Shown: positions 17,409 through 27,671 of the stretch, in pieces | Position numbering within the stretch: position 1 is the stretch's first letter | How the letters are laid out: each line of letters opens with the position of its first letter | DNA from: Synechococcus sp. NOUM97013 | GTDB taxonomy: Bacteria; Cyanobacteriota; Cyanobacteriia; PCC-6307; Cyanobiaceae | Direction: 5' to 3' | Assembly: GCF_014279815.1 (NCBI RefSeq) | Contig: NZ_CP047941.1 | Location: forward strand, 372,001-436,000 | DNA: 64,000 nt | Translations under genes and position numbers: made by a program | Notes under the pieces: model-generated | Database searches by the model: none | What the model was told of the DNA's origin: nothing | The model's input: the letters and a program-made list of their open reading frames with translations, nothing else

Positions 17409-20072
17409 GTGACCGTCGCTCTGAACCCATCCATCGCTCCGGTGGCGTTCGACGCGCTTGTCGATGCCGGTATCAACCGGCCAGCCCGCTACATGGGCCA
17501 TGAACTGGGCGTGGAGCCCCGCGACTGGCAGGGAGCACGCGTGCGCTGGGCGCTCACCTACCCAGAGATTTATGAGGTGGGCTCCAGCAACCTCGGGCAC
17601 ATCATTCTCTATTCGATCCTCAATGCCCTTCCGGGCCAGGTGTGTGATCGGGCCTATCTCCCTGCAGCCGACCTGGCTCAACGGCTAAAGGAGCGTGACC
17701 AAGCGCTCTTTGGTGTGGAAAGTCGCTGGCCGTTGAACGCCTTCGACATCCTGGGCTTCAGCCTCAGTTACGAGTTGGGTGCCACCAACATCCTGCAGAT
17801 GCTGGATCTCTGCAGGGTGCCGATCCGTGCTGCCGATCGTGGTGACCGTCCCTTGGGTGACCCGGAGGCTCCGCCCTTGATCTTCGCTGGGGGACCGACG
17901 GCCACCAGCAATCCGGAGCCCTACGCCGCATTCTTTGATTTCATCGTGCTCGGCGATGGTGAGGAACTGCTGCCCGAGATCGGGCTTGTGCTGGCGGAGG
18001 GGAAGGAGGCAGGTCTGAGTCGCTCGGCACTCCTTCGCGATCTCGCCTTGGTGCCAGGCGTCTACGTGCCCTCGCTCTACGGGCCCGGGGCCGACGGGGT
18101 CACCATCGAACCCCTGGAACCCGGACTGCCTCAAAGGGTGTTGCGGCGGGTGGCGACGCCCATGCCGCATTACGCCATGGGTCTGGTGCCTCATGTGGAG
18201 ACGGTGCATGACCGGCTCACGGTGGAGATTCGTCGCGGCTGCACCCGTGGCTGCCGGTTCTGTCAGCCGGGAATGCTGACGCGCCCTGCCCGCGATGTGG
18301 AGCCTGAGGCGGTAATCGAGGCAGTCGAGACCGGTATGCGCAAGACCGGCTACAGCGATTTCTCGCTGCTGTCGCTCAGCTGCAGTGACTACCTGGCCCT
18401 GCCTGCCGTTGGCGTTGAGCTGCGCAATAGGCTTGCGGACCGCAATGTCACGCTGCAGCTGCCCAGCCAACGGGTGGATCGCTTTGATCAAGACATTGCC
18501 CACATCCTTGGTGGCGCGCGCCAGGCGGGGCTGACCTTCGCGCCCGAAGCAGGCACGCAACGCCTTCGCGACATCGTCAACAAGGGGTTGACCGATGACG
18601 ACCTGCTGCAGGGGATCCGAACGGCGATGCAGAACGGCTATCGCAAGGTCAAGCTCTATTTCATGATCGGTCTTCCGGGGGAGACGGATGCCGACGTGCT
18701 CGGCATTGCCGAGACCTGCCGGATGTTGCAAGAGCGTTGCAGGGATCTGGGGCGCCTGAGCCTCAACATCACCATCAGCAATTTCACGCCGAAGCCGCAT
18801 ACGCCGTTTCAGTGGCACAGCGTGTCGACGGCGGAATTCATCCGGCGCCAGCAGTTGCTGAGGGATGCCGGACGGCGATTGCGGGGCGTGCGCTTCAACT
18901 TCACCGATGTCCGTCTCTCGGCCATGGAGGATTTCGTGGGGCGCGGCGATCGACGGCTGGCACCCGTTATCGAGGCGGCCTGGCGCGCAGGTGCGGGGAT
19001 GGACGCCTGGTTCGAAGCGCTGGATCGCACCTATGAAGCCTGGACCGGTGCCATTGCAGAGGCCGGTTTGGATGGGCGATATCGCGAGATGGAGCTGGGG
19101 AGCTGGGGTGCCGTGGCTGCTCTGGAACTGGAGGATCTCAAAGGGTTCTGTGCTCAGCCTCTGCCCTGGGATCACATTGACAGCGGCATCGATAAGTCCT
19201 GGCTTGCGGACGATCTTCAGCAGGCTCTGGCGGCCAGTGTGGTGCCGGACTGCTCGTTTGAAGGATGCAGCAGTTGTGGGGTCTGTGGTCCTGATCTGGG
19301 CCACAACGTGGTGGTGCCTCCACCTGCGGTGCCTGGTGCTGTTCCGCAGCAAGCCCCTCCGAGCGAACGGGTCTGCCGTCTGCGTTTTCGCTTCAGTAAG
19401 ACCGGGGCCATGGCCCTGCTCAGTCACCTCGACCTGGTGCGATTGCTGGAACGCGCATTGCGTCGCAGTGAATTACCAGTGAGCTACACCGGCGGCTTTC
19501 ATCCCTTGCCCCGCCTGCAATTGGCCCTGGCGCTGCCTTTGGGTGTCGAGGCGGAAGGGGAATGGATGGACCTGGAGTTCCTTGAACCTGTGGTTCCTTC
19601 CGAGGTGATGGAGTGTTGGCAAAAAGCACTGCCCCCGGGACTGTGCCTGCTGGAGGCCCAAGAGGTGCCGGTGTCGTCGCCCAAGCTTTCGCAGCAGCTC
19701 CAGGCCAGCCGGTGGCGCTTTGTGCTCTGTGGCACTCCGACTGAGCCTTTGCAGGATGGGGCTCCATGGCAGCAGGCCATCCATGATCTGCTCAACCAGC
19801 AGGAGCTGATCTGGGAAGACAGCGACAAGAAAGGTCGACCACGTCGCCGTGACATGCGTGCGCTGCTCCAGAACCTCCGCCTCGTGGATCTGATCGCAGA
19901 CAATCCTGCTGCTCAGCCCTGCGCCGCCGAACTTGAGTTGACCGCGACCGTCGATTCCCAAGGCCGCAGTCTCAAGCCAGCGCAGCTGCAGATCTGGCTG
20001 GCGCAGCACCTGGGTTTTGAGTTGTCACTGTCACGCGTGCGGCGGATGGAGCTCACCCTCCTGCAGTGTTAA
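17409..20072 (+). CDS. Radical SAM protein fused to a DUF2344 (TIGR03936-like) domain
   Basis: The 887-residue product has an N-terminal region (1-260) of the TIGR03960 type, a radical SAM core with [16 protein letters not shown] (Cys278, 282, 285), and a C-terminal DUF2344 domain starting near residue 655 with [20 protein letters not shown]. Between them an extra Cys cluster, [13 protein letters not shown] (about 613-626), could hold a second metal site. DUF2344 proteins are widely encoded just before RNase E/G, as here. The family is thought to act on RNA or ribosomes, but its reaction is unproven. The start is GTG at 17409, with a second GTG about 11 codons later as an alternative. Confidence 0.88.
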   Translation: MTVALNPSIAPVAFDALVDAGINRPARYMGHELGVEPRDWQGARVRWALTYPEIYEVGSSNLGHIILYSILNALPGQVCDRAYLPAADLAQRLKERDQALFGVESRWPLNAFDILGFSLSYELGATNILQMLDLCRVPIRAADRGDRPLGDPEAPPLIFAGGPTATSNPEPYAAFFDFIVLGDGEELLPEIGLVLAEGKEAGLSRSALLRDLALVPGVYVPSLYGPGADGVTIEPLEPGLPQRVLRRVATPMPHYAMGLVPHVETVHDRLTVEIRRGCTRGCRFCQPGMLTRPARDVEPEAVIEAVETGMRKTGYSDFSLLSLSCSDYLALPAVGVELRNRLADRNVTLQLPSQRVDRFDQDIAHILGGARQAGLTFAPEAGTQRLRDIVNKGLTDDDLLQGIRTAMQNGYRKVKLYFMIGLPGETDADVLGIAETCRMLQERCRDLGRLSLNITISNFTPKPHTPFQWHSVSTAEFIRRQQLLRDAGRRLRGVRFNFTDVRLSAMEDFVGRGDRRLAPVIEAAWRAGAGMDAWFEALDRTYEAWTGAIAEAGLDGRYREMELGSWGAVAALELEDLKGFCAQPLPWDHIDSGIDKSWLADDLQQALAASVVPDCSFEGCSSCGVCGPDLGHNVVVPPPAVPGAVPQQAPPSERVCRLRFRFSKTGAMALLSHLDLVRLLERALRRSELPVSYTGGFHPLPRLQLALALPLGVEAEGEWMDLEFLEPVVPSEVMECWQKALPPGLCLLEAQEVPVSSPKLSQQLQASRWRFVLCGTPTEPLQDGAPWQQAIHDLLNQQELIWEDSDKKGRPRRRDMRALLQNLRLVDLIADNPAAQPCAAELELTATVDSQGRSLKPAQLQIWLAQHLGFELSLSRVRRMELTLLQC

Positions 20073-20337
20073 ATTCAGGTCAGGACTTCATTCCAGAGGC
20101 TTGAGCCATGGATGCGTCCCGGTCTTCTTGTCCCCTTCATTGTTTGGAACGAGAGGCCTGAGCCTTCGTTCTAGCCGGCGTCACAGCGCTGAAGCGGTTC
20201 GACCATAGGAGTGTTTCACTCCGTGCCATTGAGACCCGCGGGTCCTTTCCAGAAGCAATTTCAATTTCCTCCGTTCGACGGCCCTGATGGTCCGTTGATT
20301 CGGCATTTGTCCTGACGGGCTGCGTCAGTTCCTGTTT
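20073..20337 (+). promoter_or_regulatory. Leader region of rne with two perfect inverted repeats
   Basis: This 265-bp gap has no supported gene. It contains GGAGTG-TTT-CACTCC (20208-20222) and the palindrome GACCCGCGGGTC (20233-20244). Neither has a U-run after it, so they are not intrinsic terminators. RNase E genes are known to autoregulate through long 5' leaders, so structured leader RNA is a reasonable inference. Confidence 0.45.
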
Positions 20338-22296
20338 ATGCCCCAGCAAATCGTCATCGCCGAGCAGCTGCGCATCGCGGCAGTTCTGTCTGATGATCGC
20401 GTTGATGAACTGATCGTGGCGCAGGGCCGCTATCAAATCGGCGATGTTTACCTCGGCACGGTGGAGAACGTTCTGCCGGGCATTGACGCTGCTTTCGTGA
20501 ACATCGGCGAAAGCGAGAAGAACGGCTTCATTCACGTGACGGATCTCGGTCCGCTGCGTCTCAAGAAAGGGGCAGCAGGAATCACGGAATTGCTGGAGCC
20601 TCGCCAGAAGGTGCTGGTGCAGGTGATGAAGGAGCCCACAGGCACCAAGGGGCCACGCCTGACCGGCAATCTCGCTCTCCCCGGGCGCTACCTCGTTTTG
20701 CAACCCAGCGGACAGGGCGTAAACATCTCCCGCCGGATTGGTGCTGAAGGGGAGCGCAACCGTTTGCGTGCGTTGGGTGTGCTGATCAAACCACCGGGCG
20801 CAGGCCTGCTGATCCGCACGGAAGCTGAGGGAATCAGCGAGGACCTGCTGATCGACGATCTGGAGTCACTGCTTCGTCAATGGGAAGCCATCCAGAAAGC
20901 GGCAGAAACGGCATCACCACCAGTTCTGCTCAATCGGGATGAGGATTTCATCCACCGCATCCTTCGGGATCACACCGGTCCTGATCTGGTGCGTGTGGTG
21001 GTCGATGAGGCGGATGCGGTTGATCGCGTCACCAGCTTCCTCGGTCAGGACGGCTCCAATGTGTCGGTGGAAGCGCACAGCGAATCCGATGAGCTGCTGG
21101 AGCACTTCAAGGTCAACGCCGCGATCCGCGATGCGCTCAAGCCAAGGGTGGATCTTCCCTCAGGCGGTTACGTAATCATCGAGCCCACCGAGGCGCTCAC
21201 GGTGATCGATGTCAATTCGGGATCGTTCACACGCTCCGCCAATGCGCGCGAAACGGTTCTGTGGACCAACTGTGAGGCGGCGGCTGAGATTGGCCGGCAG
21301 CTGAAGCTGCGCAACATCGGTGGGGTGATCATCGTCGACTTCATCGACATGGATTCCCGTCGGGACCAACTCCAGCTTCTGGAGCACTTCACCACCGCTA
21401 TCCGTGATGATTCGGCGCGCCCCCAGATTGCTCAGCTCACGGAACTGGGGCTTGTGGAGCTGACGCGCAAGCGTCAGGGCCAGAACATCTATGAGCTGTT
21501 CGGGCGAGCCTGCCCGAGCTGCGGCGGACTGGGCCATGTGGCTGTGCTGCCCGGCAAAGATCTTCTGCAGCCTCTAGCGACGGCCACCGGCTTGGTGCGG
21601 TCGGCAGCTTCAGCCCGAGCGGAGGTCTCTGCCCCTTCTGAAACCGGCGGTGGCCGCCGCCGCCGCGGCGGTCGCGGACGTGCCGGAGCTGCCTCTGAAA
21701 CGACAAGCCCTGCCGACGCACCGCTGGAGGCTCAGGTTGCCGGCGAGTCCACATCGGAGGCGACGGAGCCTGCAGCAGCCAACCGTCGCCAGGATCCAGA
21801 ACTGGTGGCCGTGCCGATGGATGACGATCAGGAAAAGGTCTACGGCTGGCTTGGCTTGAACCCCGTGCTGCTGCTGGATCCCCCGCCAGAGAACGACAAC
21901 CTGATGGTTCGCGTTGTGCGGCCTGGGGAGGATGCCGACACTGTGCTCGAAGAAGCGCGGCAGCAACTGGCCGCGAGTTCAGGGCGTCGCCGCCGTCGCG
22001 GCAATCGTGGTGGTCGAGGCGTTGCGCGCAGCGGTTCTGCATCGCCTACGCCAGCGCCAGAACCCTCAGCCTCCCGCGCGGACGACAAGCCGTTGTTGGT
22101 GGAGATCACACCCTTGGAGGTGGCCCCGCTCATCGAGCTGCCACCAGAGCCGACAGCCGTGGTGGCACCAGAGCCCACCCCGGCTGCTGTTGCGGCACAG
22201 GAACCTGTCTCCGTGGCCGTTACAGAGCCTGAGATGCCAGCGGCTGAAGCACGTCCCGGTCGCCGCCGCCGTCGCTCTTCGGCCGCAGTGGAGTGA
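20338..22296 (+). CDS. rne: Ribonuclease E/G
   Basis: RNase E is the main endoribonuclease of bacterial mRNA decay and of rRNA/tRNA processing. The 652-residue product has the S1-like domain ([26 protein letters not shown], about 32-57) and the catalytic domain with magnesium-binding Asp291 (VIDVNSGSF) and Asp334 (IIVDFIDM). A zinc-link CPSCGGLGH follows at about 392-400. The remaining 250 residues are disordered and acidic/Ala-Pro-rich, with several Arg-Gly patches. The C-terminus [12 protein letters not shown] matches the Arg-rich peptide that in cyanobacteria recruits polynucleotide phosphorylase. It ends in a 4-bp overlap with rnhB (GTGA). Confidence 0.96.
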   Translation: MPQQIVIAEQLRIAAVLSDDRVDELIVAQGRYQIGDVYLGTVENVLPGIDAAFVNIGESEKNGFIHVTDLGPLRLKKGAAGITELLEPRQKVLVQVMKEPTGTKGPRLTGNLALPGRYLVLQPSGQGVNISRRIGAEGERNRLRALGVLIKPPGAGLLIRTEAEGISEDLLIDDLESLLRQWEAIQKAAETASPPVLLNRDEDFIHRILRDHTGPDLVRVVVDEADAVDRVTSFLGQDGSNVSVEAHSESDELLEHFKVNAAIRDALKPRVDLPSGGYVIIEPTEALTVIDVNSGSFTRSANARETVLWTNCEAAAEIGRQLKLRNIGGVIIVDFIDMDSRRDQLQLLEHFTTAIRDDSARPQIAQLTELGLVELTRKRQGQNIYELFGRACPSCGGLGHVAVLPGKDLLQPLATATGLVRSAASARAEVSAPSETGGGRRRRGGRGRAGAASETTSPADAPLEAQVAGESTSEATEPAAANRRQDPELVAVPMDDDQEKVYGWLGLNPVLLLDPPPENDNLMVRVVRPGEDADTVLEEARQQLAASSGRRRRRGNRGGRGVARSGSASPTPAPEPSASRADDKPLLVEITPLEVAPLIELPPEPTAVVAPEPTPAAVAAQEPVSVAVTEPEMPAAEARPGRRRRRSSAAVE

Positions 22297-22865
22297 TCGT
22301 CGGTGTTGATGAGGTTGGTCGTGGGTGTTGGTTCGGCCCCGTCTTTGCCGGGGCGGTCTGCCTCACCCCTGAAGCCGCCGACGCACTCTCTGATCTTGGG
22401 TTGACCGACAGCAAAGCGCTGTCTCCAAAACGACGTGCGGCCCTGGTTCCGGAAATCGAGTCCCGAGCCATGGTTTGGGCCCTCGGTCAAGGATCAGCGC
22501 GGGAGGTGGATTCGTGTGGGATTCGTGTGGCAACGGAGTTGGCGATGTTGCGGGCCCTTCAACGCCTTCCGAACACTCCGGATCTGGTGCTGGTTGACGG
22601 TGTTCTTCCTCTGCGTCTCTGGGCCGGTGAACAGCGCACCATTGTCCGAGGAGACAGCAAGGAAGCCTCGATCGCGGCAGCCAGTGTGCTGGCCAAGGAA
22701 GCGCGCGATGCCCTGATCCGCCGCATGGCGCTGCGTTTTCCCGGCTATGGGCTGGAATGTCATGCCGGTTATGGCACGGCTCGCCATCGTGCAGCGCTGC
22801 TCGAATCAGGGCCGACGCCGATGCATCGTCAAAGCTTTCTCACCAAAGTTTTGTCGGCTTCATGA
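22293..22865 (+). CDS. rnhB: Ribonuclease HII
   Basis: RNase HII removes RNA primers and misincorporated ribonucleotides from DNA. The 190-residue product has the DEDD catalytic set: Asp6 and Glu7 in GVDEVGRG, Asp102 in LVLVDGV, and Asp121 in [21 protein letters not shown]. The start is GTG overlapping the rne stop as GTGA, so translation is probably coupled to rne. Its 3' end overlaps the convergent DUF1997 gene by 6 bp. Confidence 0.96.
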   Translation: MIVGVDEVGRGCWFGPVFAGAVCLTPEAADALSDLGLTDSKALSPKRRAALVPEIESRAMVWALGQGSAREVDSCGIRVATELAMLRALQRLPNTPDLVLVDGVLPLRLWAGEQRTIVRGDSKEASIAAASVLAKEARDALIRRMALRFPGYGLECHAGYGTARHRAALLESGPTPMHRQSFLTKVLSAS

Positions 22866-23408
22866 CCGGGCTTCGTTCAGCCCCACCTCTTGATGCGGGG
22901 ATTGGGCGCACCAGTCTTGAAAATCTCGCACCAGTTGCCGGCCCACCCGGCCCTTGATCGTCACCAGGATGCCGTTGAGGATTGATTCACCGGTGCTCTC
23001 CAAGACACGCTTGGGAATCAGCTTCAGCAGCGGTGGCTGGCTCACCGTGACGCCCAGTCGCGCTTCGCCCTGCAAGCCCTGATCGCTGACCTCCAGCAGC
23101 GCTTCCAGACTCAGCTGAAAATCATCCACCAGGCCCAACCCCTGCAATGTGGCGTCTGTGGCCTGAATGGAAATCGATCCGTCTCCGCACACGGTTTTCA
23201 GTGAGACAACAGGTGCGACCTGAAGTTGAAACACCTGCAGGGTCGTCACGGTGTAGCGATACCGGGAGGGACCGGTCGCTTCCAGTTGCTGGGGGTCCAG
23301 CAAGGCCTTGATCACGCGCTCCTCTTCCTGCAGATAGCGGCGCAGGCGGTCCGTCTGATTCGCGACCGGCAGATCGAGATGCTGACTGGCGCGGAAGGCC
23401 AGGCTCAT
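22860..23408 (-). CDS. DUF1997 family protein
   Basis: The 182-residue product belongs to DUF1997, conserved in cyanobacteria and plastid-bearing organisms and without a known function. Visible features are a beta-strand-rich fold resembling START/SRPBCC-like lipid-binding proteins ([39 protein letters not shown]) and a C-terminal helix around [21 protein letters not shown]; the fold comparison is my inference. The ATG at 23408 is chosen, since residues upstream of it would overlap the divergent pheA. It sits in a 50-bp divergent arrangement with pheA. Confidence 0.75.
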   Translation of the reverse strand: MSLAFRASQHLDLPVANQTDRLRRYLQEEERVIKALLDPQQLEATGPSRYRYTVTTLQVFQLQVAPVVSLKTVCGDGSISIQATDATLQGLGLVDDFQLSLEALLEVSDQGLQGEARLGVTVSQPPLLKLIPKRVLESTGESILNGILVTIKGRVGRQLVRDFQDWCAQSPHQEVGLNEARS

Positions 23409-23458
23409 GCCCCTTGTGCTGACGCGGCATGATCCTATCGATGCGAGTGCAGGGATCC

Positions 23459-24298
23459 ATGCCGATGCGGGTGGCGTTTTTGGGGCCAAAGGGCACTTAT
23501 GGCGAGCGGGCTGCCAGGGCCATGGTGCGGTTGGAGCAGCTCGGGGAGGCTGATTTGGTGGCTTGCACCGGATTGCGCTCGGTGGTGGAGCATGTGGCGG
23601 ATGGCCGCTGTGAGGCTGCCGTGGTGCCCGTTGAGAACTCCGTTGAGGGAGGGGTCACCGCCAGCCTGGATGCGCTCTGGTCCCATCGTGAGCTCTGTAT
23701 CCGCCGCGCTCTGGTCTTGCCCATTCGTCATGCGCTTCTGAGCAGTGGCCCTCTGGAGGGCATCAGCGAAGTGCTGTCGCATCCACAGGCTCTGGCGCAA
23801 TGCAGTGGTTGGCTGGCCACGCATCTGCCAAAGGCGCTGCAGTTGCCCACCACTTCGACAGCCGAAGCCGCCCGGATGGTGAAGGGCAGCCGCTTTCGTG
23901 CGGCCATTGCGGATCGGGCGGTGGGCGAGCAACAGGAGCTCGATGAACTCGCCTTCCCCATCAATGATGTGGCGGGCAATTGCACACGGTTTCTGCTGCT
24001 CTATCGAGGAGAACCTCTGCGGGAAGGACAAGTGGCGAGCTTGGCATTCTCCTTGCATCGGAATGCACCGGGTGCCCTCATCGAGGCTCTCCAGGGGATC
24101 GCTGGTTTAGGGCTCAACATGAGCCGGATCGAATCGCGTCCTTCCAAGCGTGAACTTGGTGAGTACGTGTTTTTTGTTGATGTGGAACTTCCTGTCCAGA
24201 ACTCAGCAGCGGCGCTGACCGAATTGGCGAGCCGTCTTGAACCTCTCTGTGAACATCTGGCGGACTTTGGTGCCTACCCCAGCTCTGAACTCAATTGA
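23459..24298 (+). CDS. pheA: Prephenate dehydratase
   Basis: This enzyme converts prephenate to phenylpyruvate, the committed step to phenylalanine. The 279-residue monofunctional protein begins VAFLGPKGTYGE, then VPVENSVEGGVTASLD, and the catalytic TRF triplet in NCTRFLLL (Thr176). A C-terminal ACT regulatory domain has SLAFSLHRNAPGALIEAL and the ESRPSKRELGEYVFFVD segment, which binds phenylalanine for feedback control in this family. It lacks a chorismate mutase domain. ATG at 23459 has GGGA at a good spacing; ATG at 23465 is an alternative. Its end overlaps the convergent methyltransferase gene by 25 bp. Confidence 0.95.
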   Translation: MPMRVAFLGPKGTYGERAARAMVRLEQLGEADLVACTGLRSVVEHVADGRCEAAVVPVENSVEGGVTASLDALWSHRELCIRRALVLPIRHALLSSGPLEGISEVLSHPQALAQCSGWLATHLPKALQLPTTSTAEAARMVKGSRFRAAIADRAVGEQQELDELAFPINDVAGNCTRFLLLYRGEPLREGQVASLAFSLHRNAPGALIEALQGIAGLGLNMSRIESRPSKRELGEYVFFVDVELPVQNSAAALTELASRLEPLCEHLADFGAYPSSELN

Positions 24299-25239
24299 TC
24301 AGAACTGAGCCGGAATACCCCGAACTGCATCATCCCGCGCGCAAAAGCCCAGCGCATCAGCATCAGGGTCGGTGTTTCGCGCAATCCCTGAAGCACGGCG
24401 GATGGTCCGAGTCTGAGCACCGCCGCCGGTCGGCGTAGACCTTCATAGATGGAATCGTTCCAGGATGGCAGCGTGGCTTCCGTCCAGTCGCTGGTGTCGA
24501 TCAGGCCGCGACGTTGATCACTGCACTCCAGGTTGTGCTGGAACCCGGGGATGCTGGCAAATTCAGGATGGGCCCATTGGGTCAGCAACTGATGCATGAC
24601 CCACCGTTCCCGTGCATCAAGGGCACCGTCGCGGGGGTCGCGGCGATTCCAGTCGGCGACCGCCAGCGCCCCTCCGGGCCTGAGCACTCTCAGCAACTCA
24701 TCGGCGAACCGCTGTTTGTCTGGCATGTGAGGACCGGCTTCAACACTCCACACGCCATCGAATTCACCATCGGCGAGGTTCAGGTCCAGCGCATCCATCA
24801 CGGCGAAGCGGCAGGACAGCCCCTCCGGTGTCAATTCAGTTGCACGTCGAATTTGGGCCGGGCTGATGCTGATGCCGAGGACGTCAAAGCCGTAATCGCG
24901 AGCCAGGATTCTGGCGCTGCCGCCGATGCCACAGCCCACGTCCACCACCTTGGAACCCGGTGGCAGCCGATCCAATCCACTCCAGTGCACGAGTTCATGC
25001 ACGAAATCAGCCTTGGCTCGCCTGAAATCGCGATGCCTCGGGGGATTGCCGTAATGCCCGAGATGGACATGCTCACCCCAGAGGGTTTCCAGCAATCGAT
25101 CGTCGGTCCAGGCGTCGTAGGCGGAGGCCACGCTTTCGCTGGAGTGGTAAGCCCGATTGCGGCGCGTCCAGAGTGCGTAAATGCCGGCAGCAGCAGCGAT
25201 CCCAACGGCTGTTGGGGCAAGGAAAGTGGGGAAAGACAT
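24274..25239 (-). CDS. MPBQ/MSBQ methyltransferase (plastoquinone and tocopherol synthesis)
   Basis: The 321-residue product resembles the Synechocystis Sll0418 type: an N-terminal membrane anchor (about 7-24), then SESVASAYDAWTDD, WGEHVHLGHYG, the SAM-binding VVDVGCGIGGSARILARDYG, and the distinctive WSVEAGPHMPDKQRFADELL and VADWNRRD. That family methylates 2-methyl-6-phytyl/solanesyl benzoquinol. My match rests on recalled Sll0418 sequence, which agrees over most of the length. The ATG at 25239 overlaps the TGA of the upstream LON-domain gene as TGATG, suggesting coupled translation. Gamma-tocopherol methyltransferase is a weaker alternative. Confidence 0.88.
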   Translation of the reverse strand: MSFPTFLAPTAVGIAAAAGIYALWTRRNRAYHSSESVASAYDAWTDDRLLETLWGEHVHLGHYGNPPRHRDFRRAKADFVHELVHWSGLDRLPPGSKVVDVGCGIGGSARILARDYGFDVLGISISPAQIRRATELTPEGLSCRFAVMDALDLNLADGEFDGVWSVEAGPHMPDKQRFADELLRVLRPGGALAVADWNRRDPRDGALDARERWVMHQLLTQWAHPEFASIPGFQHNLECSDQRRGLIDTSDWTEATLPSWNDSIYEGLRRPAAVLRLGPSAVLQGLRETPTLMLMRWAFARGMMQFGVFRLSSDQLSSELG

Positions 25240-25904
25240 CAACCGTCGTTGCCGGAATCGGCGGAGGAAAGGGTGTCGCGCAGCACCGTGCGAGCCGCGA
25301 GCTGACGCCGCGTTTCATCGAGCATTTCGAACTCCTGTTCGAGCCTGGTGCGGGTGCAAGTGAGTTCCAGCAGTTCCTGTTGTTGATCGGCCACGGGGCC
25401 ACCGAGATGTGCACCGATCCAGAACGACAATTCCCGAGGTAAATCAGGAAGGTCTTCCGGCAGTTCGGTGGGAGAGTCAGTGAGCTTGCCTGTGAGCTCG
25501 ACCACATCACGCAGGGCTGTAGTCACCGATTCGGTGAGCGTGTGCAAAGCATCGATGTTGTCTTCCGGATCGTCTTCGATCCAGCTGACCATGGCACTTC
25601 GGAAGGGTGTTTCTCGGGTCACGTTCAACACCCTGAACCGCTGTTGGCCAAGCGTGATGATGTTGCTTCGGCCGTCCTCGCCGGTCTGGTGTTGAATCAC
25701 TTCCGCGCAGCAGCCAATCGGGGCCATGCTCTGGCTGCGGGGATCCCAACGCACCACGCCAAAACGTCGATCGCTTTCGAGGACGCTCTGCAGCATCATT
25801 CGATAGCGCGACTCGAAGATGTGCAGCGGCAGAACGTCGCTTGGAAAGAGAACGACATCCGGCAGAGGAAAGAGAGGCAGTTCTCTGACGGACAGATCAG
25901 CCAC
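25239..25904 (-). CDS. LON substrate-binding domain protein
   Basis: The 221-residue product (GTG start) is an isolated Lon N-terminal (LAN/PUA-like) domain: RELPLFPLPDVVLFPSDVLPLHIFESRYRMM at the start, then GQQRFRVL near residue 87, and a helical C-terminus. There is no ATPase or protease domain. Such cyanobacterial and plant proteins are annotated as Lon-like or peptidase S16-like, and may bind substrates or act with ubiquitin-like or cereblon-type partners elsewhere; the role here is unknown. It follows rpsJ by about 57 bp on the same strand and overlaps the methyltransferase start by one base. Confidence 0.85.
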   Translation of the reverse strand: MADLSVRELPLFPLPDVVLFPSDVLPLHIFESRYRMMLQSVLESDRRFGVVRWDPRSQSMAPIGCCAEVIQHQTGEDGRSNIITLGQQRFRVLNVTRETPFRSAMVSWIEDDPEDNIDALHTLTESVTTALRDVVELTGKLTDSPTELPEDLPDLPRELSFWIGAHLGGPVADQQQELLELTCTRTRLEQEFEMLDETRRQLAARTVLRDTLSSADSGNDG

Positions 25905-25961
25905 GCAGGAATCAATCGAAGAGAGAAATCCTAGGCAGCTGATCGGGGCATTGTGCTCGGC

Positions 25962-26282
25962 TCAGAGCTTCACTTCGATGTCAACGCCACTGGGAAGATC
26001 CAGCTTCATCAAGGCATCAATCGTCTTGGCAGACGGGCTGTAGATGTCGATGATGCGGCGGTGGGTGCGCGTCTCGAAGTGCTCACGGGAGTCCTTGTCG
26101 ACGTGAGGAGAGCGCAGCACGCAGTAGATCTTTCGCTTCGTGGGAAGGGGGATCGGGCCGATAGCAGTCGCTGCTGTGTTGTCAGCCGTTTCAATGATTT
26201 TGTCGCAGGACAGATCCAGCATGCGGCGGTCAAACGCCTTGAGGCGGATGCGGATCTTCTGCTGAGCGATGGCAGTGGACAT
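25962..26282 (-). CDS. rpsJ: 30S ribosomal protein S10
   Basis: S10 belongs to the 30S head and also acts as NusE in antitermination. The 106-residue product contains the family signatures [55 protein letters not shown] and a C-terminal [11 protein letters not shown]. In this lineage it closes the str cluster after tuf rather than opening the S10 operon. A terminator-like hairpin lies between tuf and rpsJ. Confidence 0.97.
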   Translation of the reverse strand: MSTAIAQQKIRIRLKAFDRRMLDLSCDKIIETADNTAATAIGPIPLPTKRKIYCVLRSPHVDKDSREHFETRTHRRIIDIYSPSAKTIDALMKLDLPSGVDIEVKL

Positions 26283-26369
26283 GAAGCGCTTAGAAATCTC
26301 CGAGGGAGATGACGAAAGGTGGATTGTCGAGGTGCAGATCGAACGTCAATTAGACAGTTCGACTCGATC

Positions 26370-26410
26370 GAAAAATAGTAAAGGATGGCCCGGTCGGAAC
26401 CGGACCATCC
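26370..26410 (-). terminator. Hairpin and U-rich tail between tuf and rpsJ
   Basis: Read on the minus strand, GGATGGTCCGGT pairs with ACCGGGCCATCC (26383-26410) around a short loop, with one G-T pair, followed by TTTACTATTTTT. It looks like an intrinsic terminator after tuf; read-through or an internal promoter would be needed for rpsJ. Confidence 0.75.
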
Positions 26411-26430
26411 CCAGAGATCTGGGACTCAGA

Positions 26431-27630
26431 TCACTCGATGATCTTGGAGACCACGCCAGCACCGATGGTGCGGCCGCCTTCGCGGATAGCGAAGCGCATG
26501 CCTTGCTCGATGGCGACGGGGCAGATCAGCTCACCGGTCATCTGGATGTTGTCACCAGGCATCACCATTTCCACGTTGGAACCGTCTTCCGCGGTGAAGG
26601 CGGTGATTTGGCCGGTCACGTCCGTTGTACGGATGTAGAACTGCGGGCGGTAGCCAGCGAAGAAGGGAGTGTGGCGGCCGCCTTCTTCTTTCTTGAGCAC
26701 GTACACCTGACCCTCGAACTTGGTGTGAGGGGTGATGGAACCGGGCTTCACGAGCACCATGCCGCGCTCGATGTCTTCCTTCTGAATGCCGCGCAGCAGC
26801 AGACCAACGTTGTCGCCAGCCATGCCCTCATCGAGCAGCTTGCGGAACATTTCCACACCGGTGACGGTGGTCTTGCGGGTGTCCTTGATGCCGACGATTT
26901 CGATCTCTTCGCCGACCTTGACGATGCCGCGCTCGATACGGCCGGTGGCCACGGTGCCGCGACCGGTGATGGAGAAGACGTCTTCCACAGCCATCAGGAA
27001 GGGCTTGTCGACTTCGCGCTCAGGCTCAGGAATGCTGGAGTCAACAGCCGCCATCAGTTCTTCGATCTTGGCTTCCCACTCAGCCTCGCCTTCGATGGCC
27101 TTCAGGCCGGAGACCTGAACCACGGGGATGTCGTCGCCGGGGAAGTCGTAGCTGGAGAGAAGTTCGCGGATCTCCATCTCCACCAGTTCGATGATTTCTT
27201 CGTCATCGACCATGTCGCACTTGTTCAGTGCAACAACCAGAGCGGGAACGCCCACCTGCTTGGCCAGCAGGATGTGCTCCTTGGTCTGGGCCATCGGGCC
27301 GTCGGTGGCGGCACACACCAGGATGGCGCCATCCATCTGAGCAGCACCGGTGATCATGTTCTTCACATAGTCCGCGTGGCCAGGGCAGTCCACGTGGGCG
27401 TAGTGACGAGTCTCGGTCTCGTACTCAACGTGAGCAGTGTTGATGGTGATCCCGCGCTCGCGCTCTTCAGGAGCGCCGTCGATGTCGGCGTAGTTCTGAA
27501 CTTCAGCCTGACCCTTCTTGGCGAGCACGTTGGTGATCGCAGCGGTGAGGGTGGTCTTGCCGTGGTCAACGTGGCCGATGGTGCCGATGTTGACGTGGGG
27601 CTTGTTCCTTTCGAACTTCTCGCGTGCCAT
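26431..27630 (-). CDS. tuf: Elongation factor Tu
   Basis: EF-Tu brings aminoacyl-tRNA to the ribosome. The 399-residue product has [11 protein letters not shown] (G1, 18-28), DCPGHADY (G3, about 80-87), NKCDMVDD (G4, about 135), and domains II and III including the C-terminal [15 protein letters not shown]. It lies in the cluster rpsL-rpsG-fusA-tuf, about 40 bp after fusA. Confidence 0.98.
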   Translation of the reverse strand: MAREKFERNKPHVNIGTIGHVDHGKTTLTAAITNVLAKKGQAEVQNYADIDGAPEERERGITINTAHVEYETETRHYAHVDCPGHADYVKNMITGAAQMDGAILVCAATDGPMAQTKEHILLAKQVGVPALVVALNKCDMVDDEEIIELVEMEIRELLSSYDFPGDDIPVVQVSGLKAIEGEAEWEAKIEELMAAVDSSIPEPEREVDKPFLMAVEDVFSITGRGTVATGRIERGIVKVGEEIEIVGIKDTRKTTVTGVEMFRKLLDEGMAGDNVGLLLRGIQKEDIERGMVLVKPGSITPHTKFEGQVYVLKKEEGGRHTPFFAGYRPQFYIRTTDVTGQITAFTAEDGSNVEMVMPGDNIQMTGELICPVAIEQGMRFAIREGGRTIGAGVVSKIIE

Positions 27631-27671
27631 TTGTGTAAAGAATCGAGGGGTGAATTAAGGGTGTTTAGAGA

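Noticed and set aside
20233-20244. GACCCGCGGGTC palindrome as an intrinsic terminator of the radical SAM gene
   Set aside because: No U-run follows and the stem has no spare bases for a loop; kept only as a possible leader feature.
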